This document shows positions 1 through 8,494 of a stretch of DNA of 64,000 nt, one piece after another. The notes below the pieces were generated by a model that saw only the letters and a program-made list of their open reading frames with translations, was not told the DNA's origin and did no database searches. The stretch is from Umezawaea endophytica. Lineage in GTDB: Bacteria > Actinomycetota > Actinomycetes > Mycobacteriales > Pseudonocardiaceae. The translations under genes and the position numbers were made by a program. Numbering within the stretch: position 1 is the first letter of the stretch; every line of letters starts with the position of its first letter. The stretch spans positions 124,001-188,000 of the forward strand of contig NZ_JANYMP010000002.1 of NCBI RefSeq assembly GCF_025061645.1, given 5' to 3'.

Positions 1-732
1 CGCCTCGTCGATCACGACGACGTCGTGCTCCGGGAGCACCTGGAAGCCCTCGAGCGCGTCGATGGCGAGCATCGCGTGGTTCGTCACCACCACGTCGGCC
101 TTGCCCGCCTCGGCTCGGGCGCGTTCGGCGAAGCAGTCGACGCCGATGGGGCACTTGGCGACGCCCAGGCACTCGCGGGCGGTGACGGACACCTGCTTCC
201 AGGCCTGCTCCGTGACGCCGGGCACCAGCTCGTCGCGGTCGCCGGTCTCGGTCTCCGACGACCACTCGTGGAGGCGCTTCACCTCGCGGCCCAGCCGGGA
301 CACGGCGAAGGGGTCGAAGAGGGCGCCGTTGTCCGGCTCGTCCGGGGCACCGGAGTGCAGCCGGTGCATGCACAGGTAGTTGCGCCTGCCCTTGAGGATC
401 GCGAAGTCGGGTTCGCGGCCCAGTTCCTTCTTGAGGGCCTTGGACAGGCGGGGGAGGTCGCGGTCGACCAGTTGCCGCTGGAGGGCGATGGTCGCCGTGG
501 AGATCACGACGGTGGCCTCCTCGGCCACCGCGTGGCGCAGGGAGGGCACCAGGTACGCCAAGGACTTGCCGGTACCGGTACCCGCCTGGACCGCCAGGTG
601 CTCACCCGTGCGGATCGAGTGGTCGACCGCCTCGGCCATCTCCACCTGGCCCGACCGCTCGGCTCCGCCCACCGACTCCACGGCGGTGGCTAGCAGGGCG
701 CGGGTGTCGGGAATCGCGGTCTTGGCGGGCAC
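1..732 (-). CDS. dinG: DinG/XPD-family ATP-dependent DNA helicase, N-terminal part
   Basis: Superfamily 2 DNA helicase of the DinG/XPD type, expected to unwind damaged or recombining DNA 5'-3' in the cytoplasm. The gene runs off the left edge, so only about 244 N-terminal residues are present. The Walker A motif AGTGTGKS is at residues 50-57. Four cysteines spaced as a 4Fe-4S cluster follow (C121, C188, C194, C200), and the DEAH box (VVVIDEA) is cut by the window edge. GTG at 732 is the first start that keeps the motif frame; no clear Shine-Dalgarno precedes it, so the start is tentative. In Mycobacterium dinG also lies next to pncB and clpS, as it nearly does here. Confidence 0.88.
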   Translation of the reverse strand, partial: MPAKTAIPDTRALLATAVESVGGAERSGQVEMAEAVDHSIRTGEHLAVQAGTGTGKSLAYLVPSLRHAVAEEATVVISTATIALQRQLVDRDLPRLSKALKKELGREPDFAILKGRRNYLCMHRLHSGAPDEPDNGALFDPFAVSRLGREVKRLHEWSSETETGDRDELVPGVTEQAWKQVSVTARECLGVAKCPIGVDCFAERARAEAGKADVVVTNHAMLAIDALEGFQVLPEHDVVVIDEA

Positions 733-826
733 ACCCGAGAAGGTACCCGGAGGGTCCGACGGTTTCGCACGCCAGTGGCAGGCGGGCGGTGGCACCGGTG
801 TGCGCCGGTGCCCACTCGCCCGGCGG

Positions 827-1402
827 TCACCTGGAGCGGCGGACCAGCGCCCATCCCGCAGGCAGCAGGCCCGCTGCCAGCGCGACCTTCAGCGCGTCAC
901 CCAGGAGGAACGGCACGACGCCCACGGCCAGCGCCTGGCCGAAGCCGAGGCCCGCGGCGGTCATCAGCCACGGCACGCCGAACGCGTAGATGACCAGGCT
1001 GCCGACGACCATCGTGCCGACCGTGCGCAACGGGGTGCGGTCACCGCCCCGGCTGGCGAGGGTGCCCACCAGCGCGCCCGCGAAGACGAAGCCGACGACG
1101 TAGCCGAGCGACGCGGGGGCGCCGGACGCGCCGCCCTGGAACCAGGGCACGCCCGCCACGCCCGCGATCAGGTAGAGGAGCATCGACGTCGCCCCGCGCT
1201 GCCAGCCAAGCGACGCGCCCACCAGGAGCGCGGCGAACGTCTGGCCCGTGATCGGGACCGGGCTGCCCGGCACCGGGAACGCGACCTGGGCGGCCACGCC
1301 CGTCAGCACGGCACCGCCGATGACCAGCGCGACGTCGCGCGCGATCGAGCCGGGCACGAAGTCGGCCAGCACCGCACGGCGGGGAATGGCTAGCACGGAC
1401 AC
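827..1402 (-). CDS. bioY: BioY biotin transporter substrate-binding (S) component
   Basis: Integral membrane S component of an ECF-type biotin importer. About six hydrophobic segments are visible, with the BioY-like signature VPGSPVPITGQTFAALLVGASLG near residues 43-66 and a second conserved stretch around GVPWFQGG. The length of 191 residues matches the family. GTG at 1402 was chosen because GGGAGG (1413-1408) lies 5 nt upstream; a second GTG six bases on is possible. No EcfA or EcfT gene is adjacent, so it either works alone, as some BioY proteins do, or uses shared energising subunits. It is divergent from the TetM-like gene. Confidence 0.9.
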   Translation of the reverse strand: MSVLAIPRRAVLADFVPGSIARDVALVIGGAVLTGVAAQVAFPVPGSPVPITGQTFAALLVGASLGWQRGATSMLLYLIAGVAGVPWFQGGASGAPASLGYVVGFVFAGALVGTLASRGGDRTPLRTVGTMVVGSLVIYAFGVPWLMTAAGLGFGQALAVGVVPFLLGDALKVALAAGLLPAGWALVRRSR

Positions 1403-1605
1403 GGAGACCTCCCGGTGTGGTCGCGGCAACTCCACAGCAGGCTAACCGGGGGTGGTGCCCAGCGGCGTCGTCCGTATCGACAAGTTGCGAACCTCACGCT
1501 CGTCAACGTCACCCGGTCGCCGGACGGGGCCGGTCCGCCGTCGGGTTAATCGGTTGCCCCCGTTGCTACGTTCGAACCCTGGTCGCCGATTCGAGGAGAG
1601 ACGGC

Positions 1606-1710
1606 ATGTCCCGGAAGACCTGTGTTGCGCCGGTTCCGCACGTGAAGACCGAACACAGGGGACGAGCACGTCATGAAGACCGTGAACATCGGGATCCTCG
1701 CCCATGTTGA
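1606..1710 (+). CDS. Possible leader peptide upstream of the TetM-like gene
   Basis: A 34-codon reading frame begins at ATG 1606 and has a better ribosome-binding site than the resistance gene itself (GAGGAGAG at 1593-1600, 5-nt spacer). It ends at 1710 and overlaps the first 38 bases of the TetM-like gene in another frame. The peptide is Arg/His/Lys rich and resembles nothing I know. A nine-base direct repeat, TGAAGACCG, occurs at 1643-1651 within it and again at 1674-1682 over the downstream start. Leader-peptide control is established for tet(M)-type and other ribosome-targeting resistance genes; its use here is inferred. Confidence 0.4.
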   Translation: MSRKTCVAPVPHVKTEHRGRARHEDREHRDPRPC

Positions 1711-3538
1711 CGCCGGGAAGACCAGCCTGACCGAACGGCTGCTGCACGCCACGGGGGTCATCGACCACGTGGGCAGCGTCGACCGCGGCGACACCCAGAC
1801 CGACACGGATGACCTGGAGCGGCGGCGGGGCATCACGATCCGCTCGGCGGTCGTGAGCTTCACCGTCGACGACGTCAAGGTCAACCTGATCGACACACCC
1901 GGCCACCCGGACTTCATCTCCGAGGTGGAACGGGCCCTCGCCGTGCTCGACGGGGTGGTCCTCGTCGTCTCCGCGGTCGAGGGCGTCCAGGCCCACACCA
2001 GGCTCCTCATGCGCACCCTGGCCAGGCTAGGCATGCCCGTGGTGGTGTTCGTCAACAAGATCGACCGCCGCGGCGCCCGGTACCTGGTGAACGACCTCCG
2101 GCTGCTCGCGCCGGGGATCGTCCCGCTCGGCACCGTGTCCGACATCGGGTGCGCCGACGCCTCGCCGGTGCCGCGCGGTTTCGCCGCCGACCTGGCCGAG
2201 CACGACGACACGTTCCTGGCCAGGTACCTCGACACCACCCTCACCTACGACGACTGCCGGGCCGAGCTGGCCAGGCAGTCCACCACCGGCCGCCTGCACC
2301 CGGTGTTCTTCGGCTCGGCCGTGACCGGCGCGGGCATCCCGGAACTGGTGGACGGCATCACCCGCTACTTCCCGCTGAACACCGCGTCGGACGGCCTGCG
2401 CGCCACCGTGTTCAAGATCGACCGCGACGGCACCGCCTACGTGCGCCTGCACTCCGGCACGCTGGCGGCCCGCACCCAGGTCGACCACTACCGGGGCGAG
2501 GTCCGCTCCACCGGCCGCGTCGTCGACGTCGCGGTGTTCGACCACGGCGCCCGCGCCCGTCCGGGCCCGGCTTCGACGGGTGACATCGCCAAGGTCCGGG
2601 GACTGCGCGGCATCCGCATCGGCGACCAGCTCGGCGGCCCGCACGCCTTCACCGACCACGGCCTCTTCGCCCCGCCCACGTTGGAAACCGTGGTCACCTC
2701 GCCCTCACCGGGCCTGTACGAGGCGCTGGAACGACTGTCCGAACAGGACCCGTTCATCAACGTCCGCAAGGGAGCGGACATCGTCGTGTCGCTGTACGGC
2801 GAGGTCCAGAAGGAGGTCATCGCCGCGACCCTCCTCGACGAGTACGGCATCGCCGTGGACTTCGCCCCCACCACCGTCGTGTGCGTGGAAAACCCTTCCG
2901 GCACAGGCGAATCGCTGCACGAGATGGGCCCGTCGAACCCGTTCGTGGCCACCATCGGCCTCCGCGTGGAACCCGGTCCGGGCCGCGCGTACGGCCTGGA
3001 GGTCGAGTTGGGCTGCCTGCCCCTCGCGTTCCACAAGGCCGTCGAGGACACCGTCCTCGCCACCCTCGACCAGGGATTGCACGGCTGGGCCGTCCACGAC
3101 GTCCGAGTCACCCTCACCCACGCCGCCTACTCCAGCCCCGTGTCGGTCGCGGCCGACTTCCGCAACCTCACCCCGCTGGTGCTGCTGGAAGCCCTGCGCC
3201 GCGCGGGAACCACCGTCCTGGAACCGGTCGCCCACTTCGACCTGGAGGTCCCGGCCGACACCGCGGGCCCCACCCTGGCCGCACTGGCGGCTCACGGCGC
3301 CATCCCCGAAACCGTCACCACCCACCACCCGACGTGCCTCGTGGACGGCACCATCCCCCTGCGCACCATCCAGGCCTTCACCACCGTCCTACCGGGCCTG
3401 AGCCACGGCTCGGGCGTCCTGGTCAGCCGCTTCGACAACCACCGGCCCGTGGCGGGCGTCGCGCCGCGGCGACCACGAACCGACGGCAACCCGTTGGACA
3501 GCAAGGAATACCTGCTGCACGTGGTCAGAAGGGTCTAG
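1673..3538 (+). CDS. TetM/Otr(A)-like ribosomal protection GTPase
   Basis: EF-G-like translational GTPase of the tetracycline ribosomal-protection family, which dislodges tetracycline from the 30S A site. GTPase motifs are intact: G1 AHVDAGKT (residues 10-17), G2 RGIT (52-55), G3 DTPGH (74-78), G4 NKID (128-131). The 621 residues compare with about 640-660 for TetM and Otr(A), and no break is visible. ATG 1673 is preceded by AGGGGA at a rather long 10-nt spacing. Its 3' end overlaps the convergent NACHT gene by four bases. Actinomycetes often carry such genes for self-protection, but no tetracycline biosynthesis gene is in the window, so the true substrate is unknown. Confidence 0.85.
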   Translation: MKTVNIGILAHVDAGKTSLTERLLHATGVIDHVGSVDRGDTQTDTDDLERRRGITIRSAVVSFTVDDVKVNLIDTPGHPDFISEVERALAVLDGVVLVVSAVEGVQAHTRLLMRTLARLGMPVVVFVNKIDRRGARYLVNDLRLLAPGIVPLGTVSDIGCADASPVPRGFAADLAEHDDTFLARYLDTTLTYDDCRAELARQSTTGRLHPVFFGSAVTGAGIPELVDGITRYFPLNTASDGLRATVFKIDRDGTAYVRLHSGTLAARTQVDHYRGEVRSTGRVVDVAVFDHGARARPGPASTGDIAKVRGLRGIRIGDQLGGPHAFTDHGLFAPPTLETVVTSPSPGLYEALERLSEQDPFINVRKGADIVVSLYGEVQKEVIAATLLDEYGIAVDFAPTTVVCVENPSGTGESLHEMGPSNPFVATIGLRVEPGPGRAYGLEVELGCLPLAFHKAVEDTVLATLDQGLHGWAVHDVRVTLTHAAYSSPVSVAADFRNLTPLVLLEALRRAGTTVLEPVAHFDLEVPADTAGPTLAALAAHGAIPETVTTHHPTCLVDGTIPLRTIQAFTTVLPGLSHGSGVLVSRFDNHRPVAGVAPRRPRTDGNPLDSKEYLLHVVRRV

Positions 3539-6500
3539 GGCCAGTCGACCTCGTCGGACCACCCCTGCTCCTGAGCGGCGTAGCGGGCGCGTTTGACGAG
3601 GTCGGGGCGGGCTGCGGCGAGCCGGGGCAGGTCGACGATGTGCACTGATTGGCGAACGGTGAGCTCGTGCAACTCCTCGCCCCGTTCGCACATCCGCAGA
3701 ACAGCGTCGAACGCGGGTACCTGCGCCTCGAAGTCCGCGGGAAATTCCAGGATTGGAGGCGTGATCCCGTCGCTCTTGCCCAAGCGGTCGAAGAGCAGGT
3801 CGATGGCGTCGTCGTAGGGGAGGCGGTCGAACAGCACGGGGAGCACCCGGTCGATCTCGGGATCGGGTCGCAGGATTCTGGCCAGCAGCCTCGGGATGTT
3901 CGCGCTCTGTGGAAAACGACCACGCGCGAGCGCGTTCCAGAGCAGCTCGCGTTCAGGATCTTCGTGGTCGCCCAGCAGCAAGCGGAGCACGGCGTGCGTG
4001 GTGGTGAAGGTGGCACCACCCACCTGGACCAGCCAGGTGACGTCACCCTCGTTCATGGGCGCCAGGGAGTTCCTGTCCAGGTCCGCCTCGGTGTCGAACA
4101 GGAACCGCGAGTCCCTGATGCGTGCCAAGCCGAACGCGCTTTCGTCCACGCGGTGCCGGAAGTGCCAGTCCAGGTCCGGCAGGGGTGTGTCGGAGCTGGA
4201 ATCCTTCATGTGGAGCAGGAGTTCCTTCTTCCCGTCCCGAACGACCTTGCTCAACTGGATGGTGTCGATCAACTGTCCCCAGGCGGTGTCGACGATCTTC
4301 GACTTCCAGAAGAGGGCGTGGCGCCTCCAGCCGATGGCGATGGGCCGGAGGAGTTCACCCACGTCCAGTTCACCGCTGGTGATGACCGCCATGACCATGA
4401 CGTTGACGCTGTACATCGCGTACCGGGACGTCACGGGCAGCGCGACCGGTTCGTAGTCCGACTTCTCGCGGTGGCGGTCGGAGTCCTGGAACACGCGGAT
4501 GAGCATCTTCGCCAGGTGGGGGCGATCGGGGTCGGTGTCGGCCATCTCGGTCAGGAAGCGGACGACCGGTTGCCGGGTCGTCAGCGGCGCGAACGACAGG
4601 AGGCTGTGCAGCGTGCTGTCGTCCAGCGCGCGACCGCGGGACAGGCGAGGGGCCGACCTCTCGACGGCGAGCAGCCCCCTGAGGGTGTGCCAGGTCAGCC
4701 TGGCCACCAGGTACTCGCTGAAGGTGGCGTGCAGGAACTCGTAGGTGCGCAGGGTTTTCGCGTCGCGGGTGGCCTCGGCGCGCTGGATGAAGAAGAACCT
4801 GCCGAGCACGGCCTCACCCGCTCCCAGCGGCTCCCGGACGCCGTCCTTCTGCGGCACGCCGCCGAGCAGCGCGGCCATGTCGCGGTCCAGCTCGTGTTCC
4901 TTGATCCACTGGGCCCCTCGGTTGAACATCGCGAACGCCACGAGCGACAGCCGTTCGAGTTCCCCCTCGACCTCCTCGGCCAGTTGCCCCTCCGACCGGT
5001 CCTCCCCGTCCTTCTCGACCTCGCGGGCGGCGAACCTCCTGAGGAGCCGTTCGTACAGGTCGGCCTCGCTGATCGAGTCCGTGCTGTTCTGCAGCGCGTT
5101 CCGGTCTGCGTCGTACAGCGCGAGCATCAGCAGGAGCAGCGGCTGTTCCGCCAGGTCCGGGTAGGCGAGAACGGCGCTGAGGGGGAGCGGCTTCAGCGCG
5201 GTCGAGAAGTACCGGTGGTTGGTGTCGTTCCACGCCCGCACCCACTGGCCGGTCTGGTCGGGGTCGAACGGCGCCAGGCGCATGACCACGGCGTCGTCGG
5301 GGAGGTCCGCGCGGTCGGCCACGCTGATGCGGCTGGTGACCACGACGGCGACCGGTCGGCCCAACTCGGCGTTCTCCCGCTGGAACCGCTCGACCTTCTT
5401 CAGGTACCCGGTCTGGCTGACGCCAGTGGCCTGGAGCAGTTCGTCGAACCCGTCCAGGATCACCACCGGCAGCGCCCCGTCCGCCGACCTGGCGAACGCG
5501 GCCCAGCTCACGGTCTCGTGCAGGGCCAGCCAGAGGCCGTGCTCGATCTGCTGGAGCAGTTCCGCCTCGGTCGGCGCCGTGCGGAGTTCGACCCGCAGCG
5601 GCAGGAAGTCCGTCGAGGGCAGGCGGGCCGCCAGGACCTTGGTCAACACGGACTTGCCGGAGCCGGGGTCGCCCAGTACCAGCAGCGGGGACCGGGTCGC
5701 GAGGGGCGAGGTGAGGTGGCCGATGAGGAAGTCGTGGACGTCGTCCCGGACGGGGACGTCCTCCCACGAGCCGGTCCGCGCCGGGTGTTCCGGTCTGCCG
5801 ACCTGGAAGCGCGGGTCGACGTAGCAGTCGCGGACGAGCGGGATGGTCAGGCCGTCCGGCACCTGGTCGGGCTTGATGATTCCCTGGTCGAGCACCGACC
5901 GGTAGCGAGCGGTCAGTTCCGTGCGGCGCACCGCCGACGGGCTGCCGACGGTGACCGTCGCGAAGAGCCGTTCCACCTCCGCCAACGCCGTTCGCACGAC
6001 GACCCGCGTGGCCTGGTGGTCCTGTGACGACGACCAGAACGCGAACTCCGGGCAGTCGGTCGCGAGCCTGCGGATGTTCTCCTCGTACCGGCGGCACGCC
6101 AGGTCGTGGAGGGTGTCGAGCAGGCCGCGCTGCCGGTCGTCCATGTCGTCCCATACGGCGAGTCCGGTCAGGAACGAGCGCAATCCCGTGGCCAGGCCCG
6201 CGTAGTACTCCGACAGCGCGGTCAGGTTGGCCTCGTACGGTCTGTCCGGCGTCACCAGCGGGACCGGCGCGGAGGCGAGGCCGAGCAGTTCCGCGGGTAC
6301 CTTCGGCAGGATCCCGTCGGGTTTCAGGCCGAGGTCCTCGGTGCTGGTGGGGACACCGGACTCGTCCAGCGCCTCGAAGAACGACGCCAGCACGATCATC
6401 GTGTGCGCCGCGTGCAGGCGTTGGGTGCGGTCGTGGCGGGAGATCCCGCTGCGCCTCTCCGACCAGCGGACGGCGTACTCGTGCGAGAGCCGGACGAAGT

Positions 6501-6705
6501 CCGCCTTGGCGTCGAACCACCCCAGCAGGTCCAGCGCGCCCATCGCCGTCCCGGCGAGCAGTCCACCGCCGAGCGCCTTGTCCAGCACGGCGACGGCCCT
6601 GTGCTCCGACGCGCCCATGATCTTGACGGCGTCGCGGTAGCTGAACGTGCTCATGCCCGGCTTGTCGAAGATCAGCTCCGAGTCGTTAGCCCGCCGGCCT
6701 GCCAC
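3535..6705 (-). CDS. Large NACHT-domain NTPase (bacterial NLR-like)
   Basis: STAND-class NTPase of 1,056 residues. An N-terminal helical domain (about residues 18-300, including the FSYRDAVKIMG stretch) resembles the NACHT N-terminal helical domains common in actinobacteria. The NACHT core follows: Walker A GDPGSGKS (345-352), Walker B VVILDGFDEL (414-423) and a VVVTSR sensor-like motif near 460. The last roughly 450 residues carry no repeat family I recognise and may sense a trigger. Some bacterial NACHT proteins protect against phages, so immunity is plausible but unproven. The start is uncertain: GTG 6705 is the longest frame, ATG 6654 also fits, and neither has a good Shine-Dalgarno. It is monocistronic, convergent with the TetM-like gene. 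Confidence 0.83.
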   Translation of the reverse strand: MAGRRANDSELIFDKPGMSTFSYRDAVKIMGASEHRAVAVLDKALGGGLLAGTAMGALDLLGWFDAKADFVRLSHEYAVRWSERRSGISRHDRTQRLHAAHTMIVLASFFEALDESGVPTSTEDLGLKPDGILPKVPAELLGLASAPVPLVTPDRPYEANLTALSEYYAGLATGLRSFLTGLAVWDDMDDRQRGLLDTLHDLACRRYEENIRRLATDCPEFAFWSSSQDHQATRVVVRTALAEVERLFATVTVGSPSAVRRTELTARYRSVLDQGIIKPDQVPDGLTIPLVRDCYVDPRFQVGRPEHPARTGSWEDVPVRDDVHDFLIGHLTSPLATRSPLLVLGDPGSGKSVLTKVLAARLPSTDFLPLRVELRTAPTEAELLQQIEHGLWLALHETVSWAAFARSADGALPVVILDGFDELLQATGVSQTGYLKKVERFQRENAELGRPVAVVVTSRISVADRADLPDDAVVMRLAPFDPDQTGQWVRAWNDTNHRYFSTALKPLPLSAVLAYPDLAEQPLLLLMLALYDADRNALQNSTDSISEADLYERLLRRFAAREVEKDGEDRSEGQLAEEVEGELERLSLVAFAMFNRGAQWIKEHELDRDMAALLGGVPQKDGVREPLGAGEAVLGRFFFIQRAEATRDAKTLRTYEFLHATFSEYLVARLTWHTLRGLLAVERSAPRLSRGRALDDSTLHSLLSFAPLTTRQPVVRFLTEMADTDPDRPHLAKMLIRVFQDSDRHREKSDYEPVALPVTSRYAMYSVNVMVMAVITSGELDVGELLRPIAIGWRRHALFWKSKIVDTAWGQLIDTIQLSKVVRDGKKELLLHMKDSSSDTPLPDLDWHFRHRVDESAFGLARIRDSRFLFDTEADLDRNSLAPMNEGDVTWLVQVGGATFTTTHAVLRLLLGDHEDPERELLWNALARGRFPQSANIPRLLARILRPDPEIDRVLPVLFDRLPYDDAIDLLFDRLGKSDGITPPILEFPADFEAQVPAFDAVLRMCERGEELHELTVRQSVHIVDLPRLAAARPDLVKRARYAAQEQGWSDEVDWP

Positions 6706-7003
6706 ACGGGCAGCACCGGCGCCGCCGAGCAGTTTTCATCAGCCGTTGGAGAATGACCAAAAGAGCTATCCAGAGCGCCATCGGCCAGGTTGGTAAAGGT
6801 CAAGATCCCCGGATCGGGTGACGAAATACCGCTTTTCCTGGCAGTTCCTCGACTTTGGGTGGGCTCGATTGGGCGAATTGGGTGGAGGCCATCACTCCTT
6901 ACGGTCAGCAACTCTTAATCCCACGGGGTGTCCACCGATGGTGAGTTGTGGCCAGGCGAGTTATGGGGAGGGCTGTCCCGCCCCGGCTCCCCGCCCAGTA
7001 GCC
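6706..7003. other. Divergent intergenic region between the NACHT and wecB genes
   Basis: About 300 bases with lower GC than the flanks, especially 6725-6930, between two divergent genes. It should hold the promoters for both. TTGACC occurs on the minus strand at 6804-6799, but I see no properly spaced -10 partner, and I could not assign a plus-strand promoter. No small open frame with a convincing ribosome-binding site was found. Confidence 0.4.
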
Positions 7004-7041
7004 CGCGGACGGTCCGGCCCGCCCCCGCCGGACCGTCCGCG
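7004..7041 (+). repeat. Perfect 15-bp inverted repeat in the wecB leader
   Basis: CGCGGACGGTCCGGC (7004-7018) pairs perfectly with 7027-7041 across an 8-nt loop. The very GC-rich hairpin ends 10 bases before the AAGGAG ribosome-binding site of the epimerase gene. No T tract follows and no plus-strand gene precedes it, so a plain terminator is unlikely. It may be an mRNA 5' stabiliser, an operator or an attenuating structure. Confidence 0.75.
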
Positions 7042-7062
7042 ACCTCTTCGGTAAGGAGAACG

Positions 7063-8235
7063 GTGACCAAGGAAATCCTGCTGCTGGCCGGTACGAGGCC
7101 GGAAGCCGTGAAGATCGCCCCCGTCGCGCTCGCGCTGGCGGACCACGCGGTGCTCAGGCCGACGATCGTCCACAGCGGACAGCACGCCGACATGGTCGTC
7201 CAGGCGCTGGAGGCCTTCGGGCTCGCGCCGGACGTGGTGCTGGACGTGCCGCGGTCGCACGGCGGCCAGGCGGAGCTGATCGCGGGCCTGCTGCCGAGGT
7301 TCGACCGGGTGCTGGCCGAACGGGCGCCCGCCGCCGTCGTGGTGCAGGGCGACACGTCGACCACGCTGGCGGGCGCGCTCGCCGCGTTCTGGCGCGGGAT
7401 TCCCGTGGCGCACCTGGAAGCCGGCCTGCGGACCGGCGACCTGGCAGGCCCGTTCCCCGAGGAGGGGACCCGGCAGATGATCTCCCGGATCGCGTCCCTG
7501 CACCTCGCGCCGACGGACGAGGCGGCCAGCGCGCTGAGCGCGGAACGCCCGCCGGGCAACGACATCGTGGTCACCGGCAACACCGTCGTCGACGCCGTGC
7601 TGAGGGTCGCCGCGGCCGGGCTGCCCGCCAGGGACCCCGACCTGGCGGCGCTGGAGGAGGACCTGGACGCGACCGGTGGCAGGCTCGTGCTGGTCACCGC
7701 GCACCGCCGGGAGTCCTGGGGCGCGCCGCTGCACCGCGTGCTGACGGCCGTGCGCTCCATCGCCGACCGGCACCCCGACGTGGTCGTCCTGCTGCCCGCG
7801 CACCCGAACCCCGTGGTGCGCGCCCAGGTCCGCGAGGTGCTCGGCGGCCACCACCGGATCGTGATCACCGAGCCGCTGGACTACTCCGACCTGGTCCGCG
7901 CACTGGCGCGCGCCTCGCTCGTGCTGACCGACTCCGGCGGCATCCAGGAGGAGGCCCCGTCGTTCGGCGTGCCCGTCCTGGTGCTGCGCGACTCGACCGA
8001 GCGCGCCGCCGCCGTCGACGCGGGCAGCGCGTGGGTGGTCGGCACCGACCCGACCCGCATCCTGGCCGAGGCGGGCTGGGTGCTCGGCTCGCGGCTGCGG
8101 CTCCCGCTGGGCCGCAACCCGTTCGGCGACGGCCTCGCGGCCGGGCGCGTGCGGGCGGCGCTGGAGCGGCTGCTGGGGCTCGCCCCGGCCACCAGGCCGA
8201 TCCGCTGGCGGGACCAGTTGGTCGTCAGCGGGTGA
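7063..8235 (+). CDS. wecB: UDP-N-acetylglucosamine 2-epimerase (non-hydrolysing)
   Basis: Interconverts UDP-GlcNAc and UDP-ManNAc, a precursor for cell-envelope polysaccharides. Diagnostic motifs are present: GTRPEAVKIAP at the N terminus, QGDTSTTLAG, HLEAGLRTGD, FPEEGTRQM, VTAHRRESWG and the C-terminal UDP-binding LTDSGGIQEEAP. The 390 residues match the family. GTG 7063 was preferred over an upstream ATG at 6928 because TAAGGAGA (7052-7059) sits just before it and homology begins at TKEILLLAGTRPE. It stands alone, with no glycosyltransferase cluster nearby, so the polymer served is not evident. Confidence 0.93.
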   Translation: MTKEILLLAGTRPEAVKIAPVALALADHAVLRPTIVHSGQHADMVVQALEAFGLAPDVVLDVPRSHGGQAELIAGLLPRFDRVLAERAPAAVVVQGDTSTTLAGALAAFWRGIPVAHLEAGLRTGDLAGPFPEEGTRQMISRIASLHLAPTDEAASALSAERPPGNDIVVTGNTVVDAVLRVAAAGLPARDPDLAALEEDLDATGGRLVLVTAHRRESWGAPLHRVLTAVRSIADRHPDVVVLLPAHPNPVVRAQVREVLGGHHRIVITEPLDYSDLVRALARASLVLTDSGGIQEEAPSFGVPVLVLRDSTERAAAVDAGSAWVVGTDPTRILAEAGWVLGSRLRLPLGRNPFGDGLAAGRVRAALERLLGLAPATRPIRWRDQLVVSG

Positions 8236-8494
8236 GGACTCCGTCAGGTCCCGTTCCCCGTGCCCGGAAAGAGAGGTGATCATTCACGTTTTGCCTCGAC
8301 AGCAATCCGTGACAACCAGCTCGCTATGAACTCGGTCGGGTACTGCACTTGCCCCAACGAGTGACATGGGGTGCCGAGCTGTTACCGGCGGACCCCATCC
8401 CGATCGATCATTCAACGAGGGGTGGATCCGCCGGTGTTCGGCATTTCGAGAACCTGACCGGCTTTCGGGGGAAACTGTGGAAGGGGAGCACCTG
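8236..8494 (+). other. Intergenic region upstream of the secreted protein gene
   Basis: About 260 bases, moderately AT-rich at 8280-8430, between wecB and the gene at 8495. It probably contains the promoter of that gene, but no -35/-10 pair is convincing. AAGGGGAG at 8481-8488 is the ribosome-binding site for ATG 8495. Confidence 0.35.

Noticed and set aside
1436-1605. A WhiB7-type promoter upstream of the TetM-like gene
   Set aside because: I looked for an AT-rich box next to a well-spaced -35/-10 pair. TTGCCC (1554-1559) and TACGTT (1567-1572) occur but are wrongly spaced.
3649-6027. A 792-codon open frame on the plus strand antisense to the NACHT gene
   Set aside because: High GC leaves long antisense frames. 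Composition (many His, Gln, Arg, Val repeats) is atypical, no domain is recognisable, and it lies entirely opposite a gene with clear NACHT motifs.
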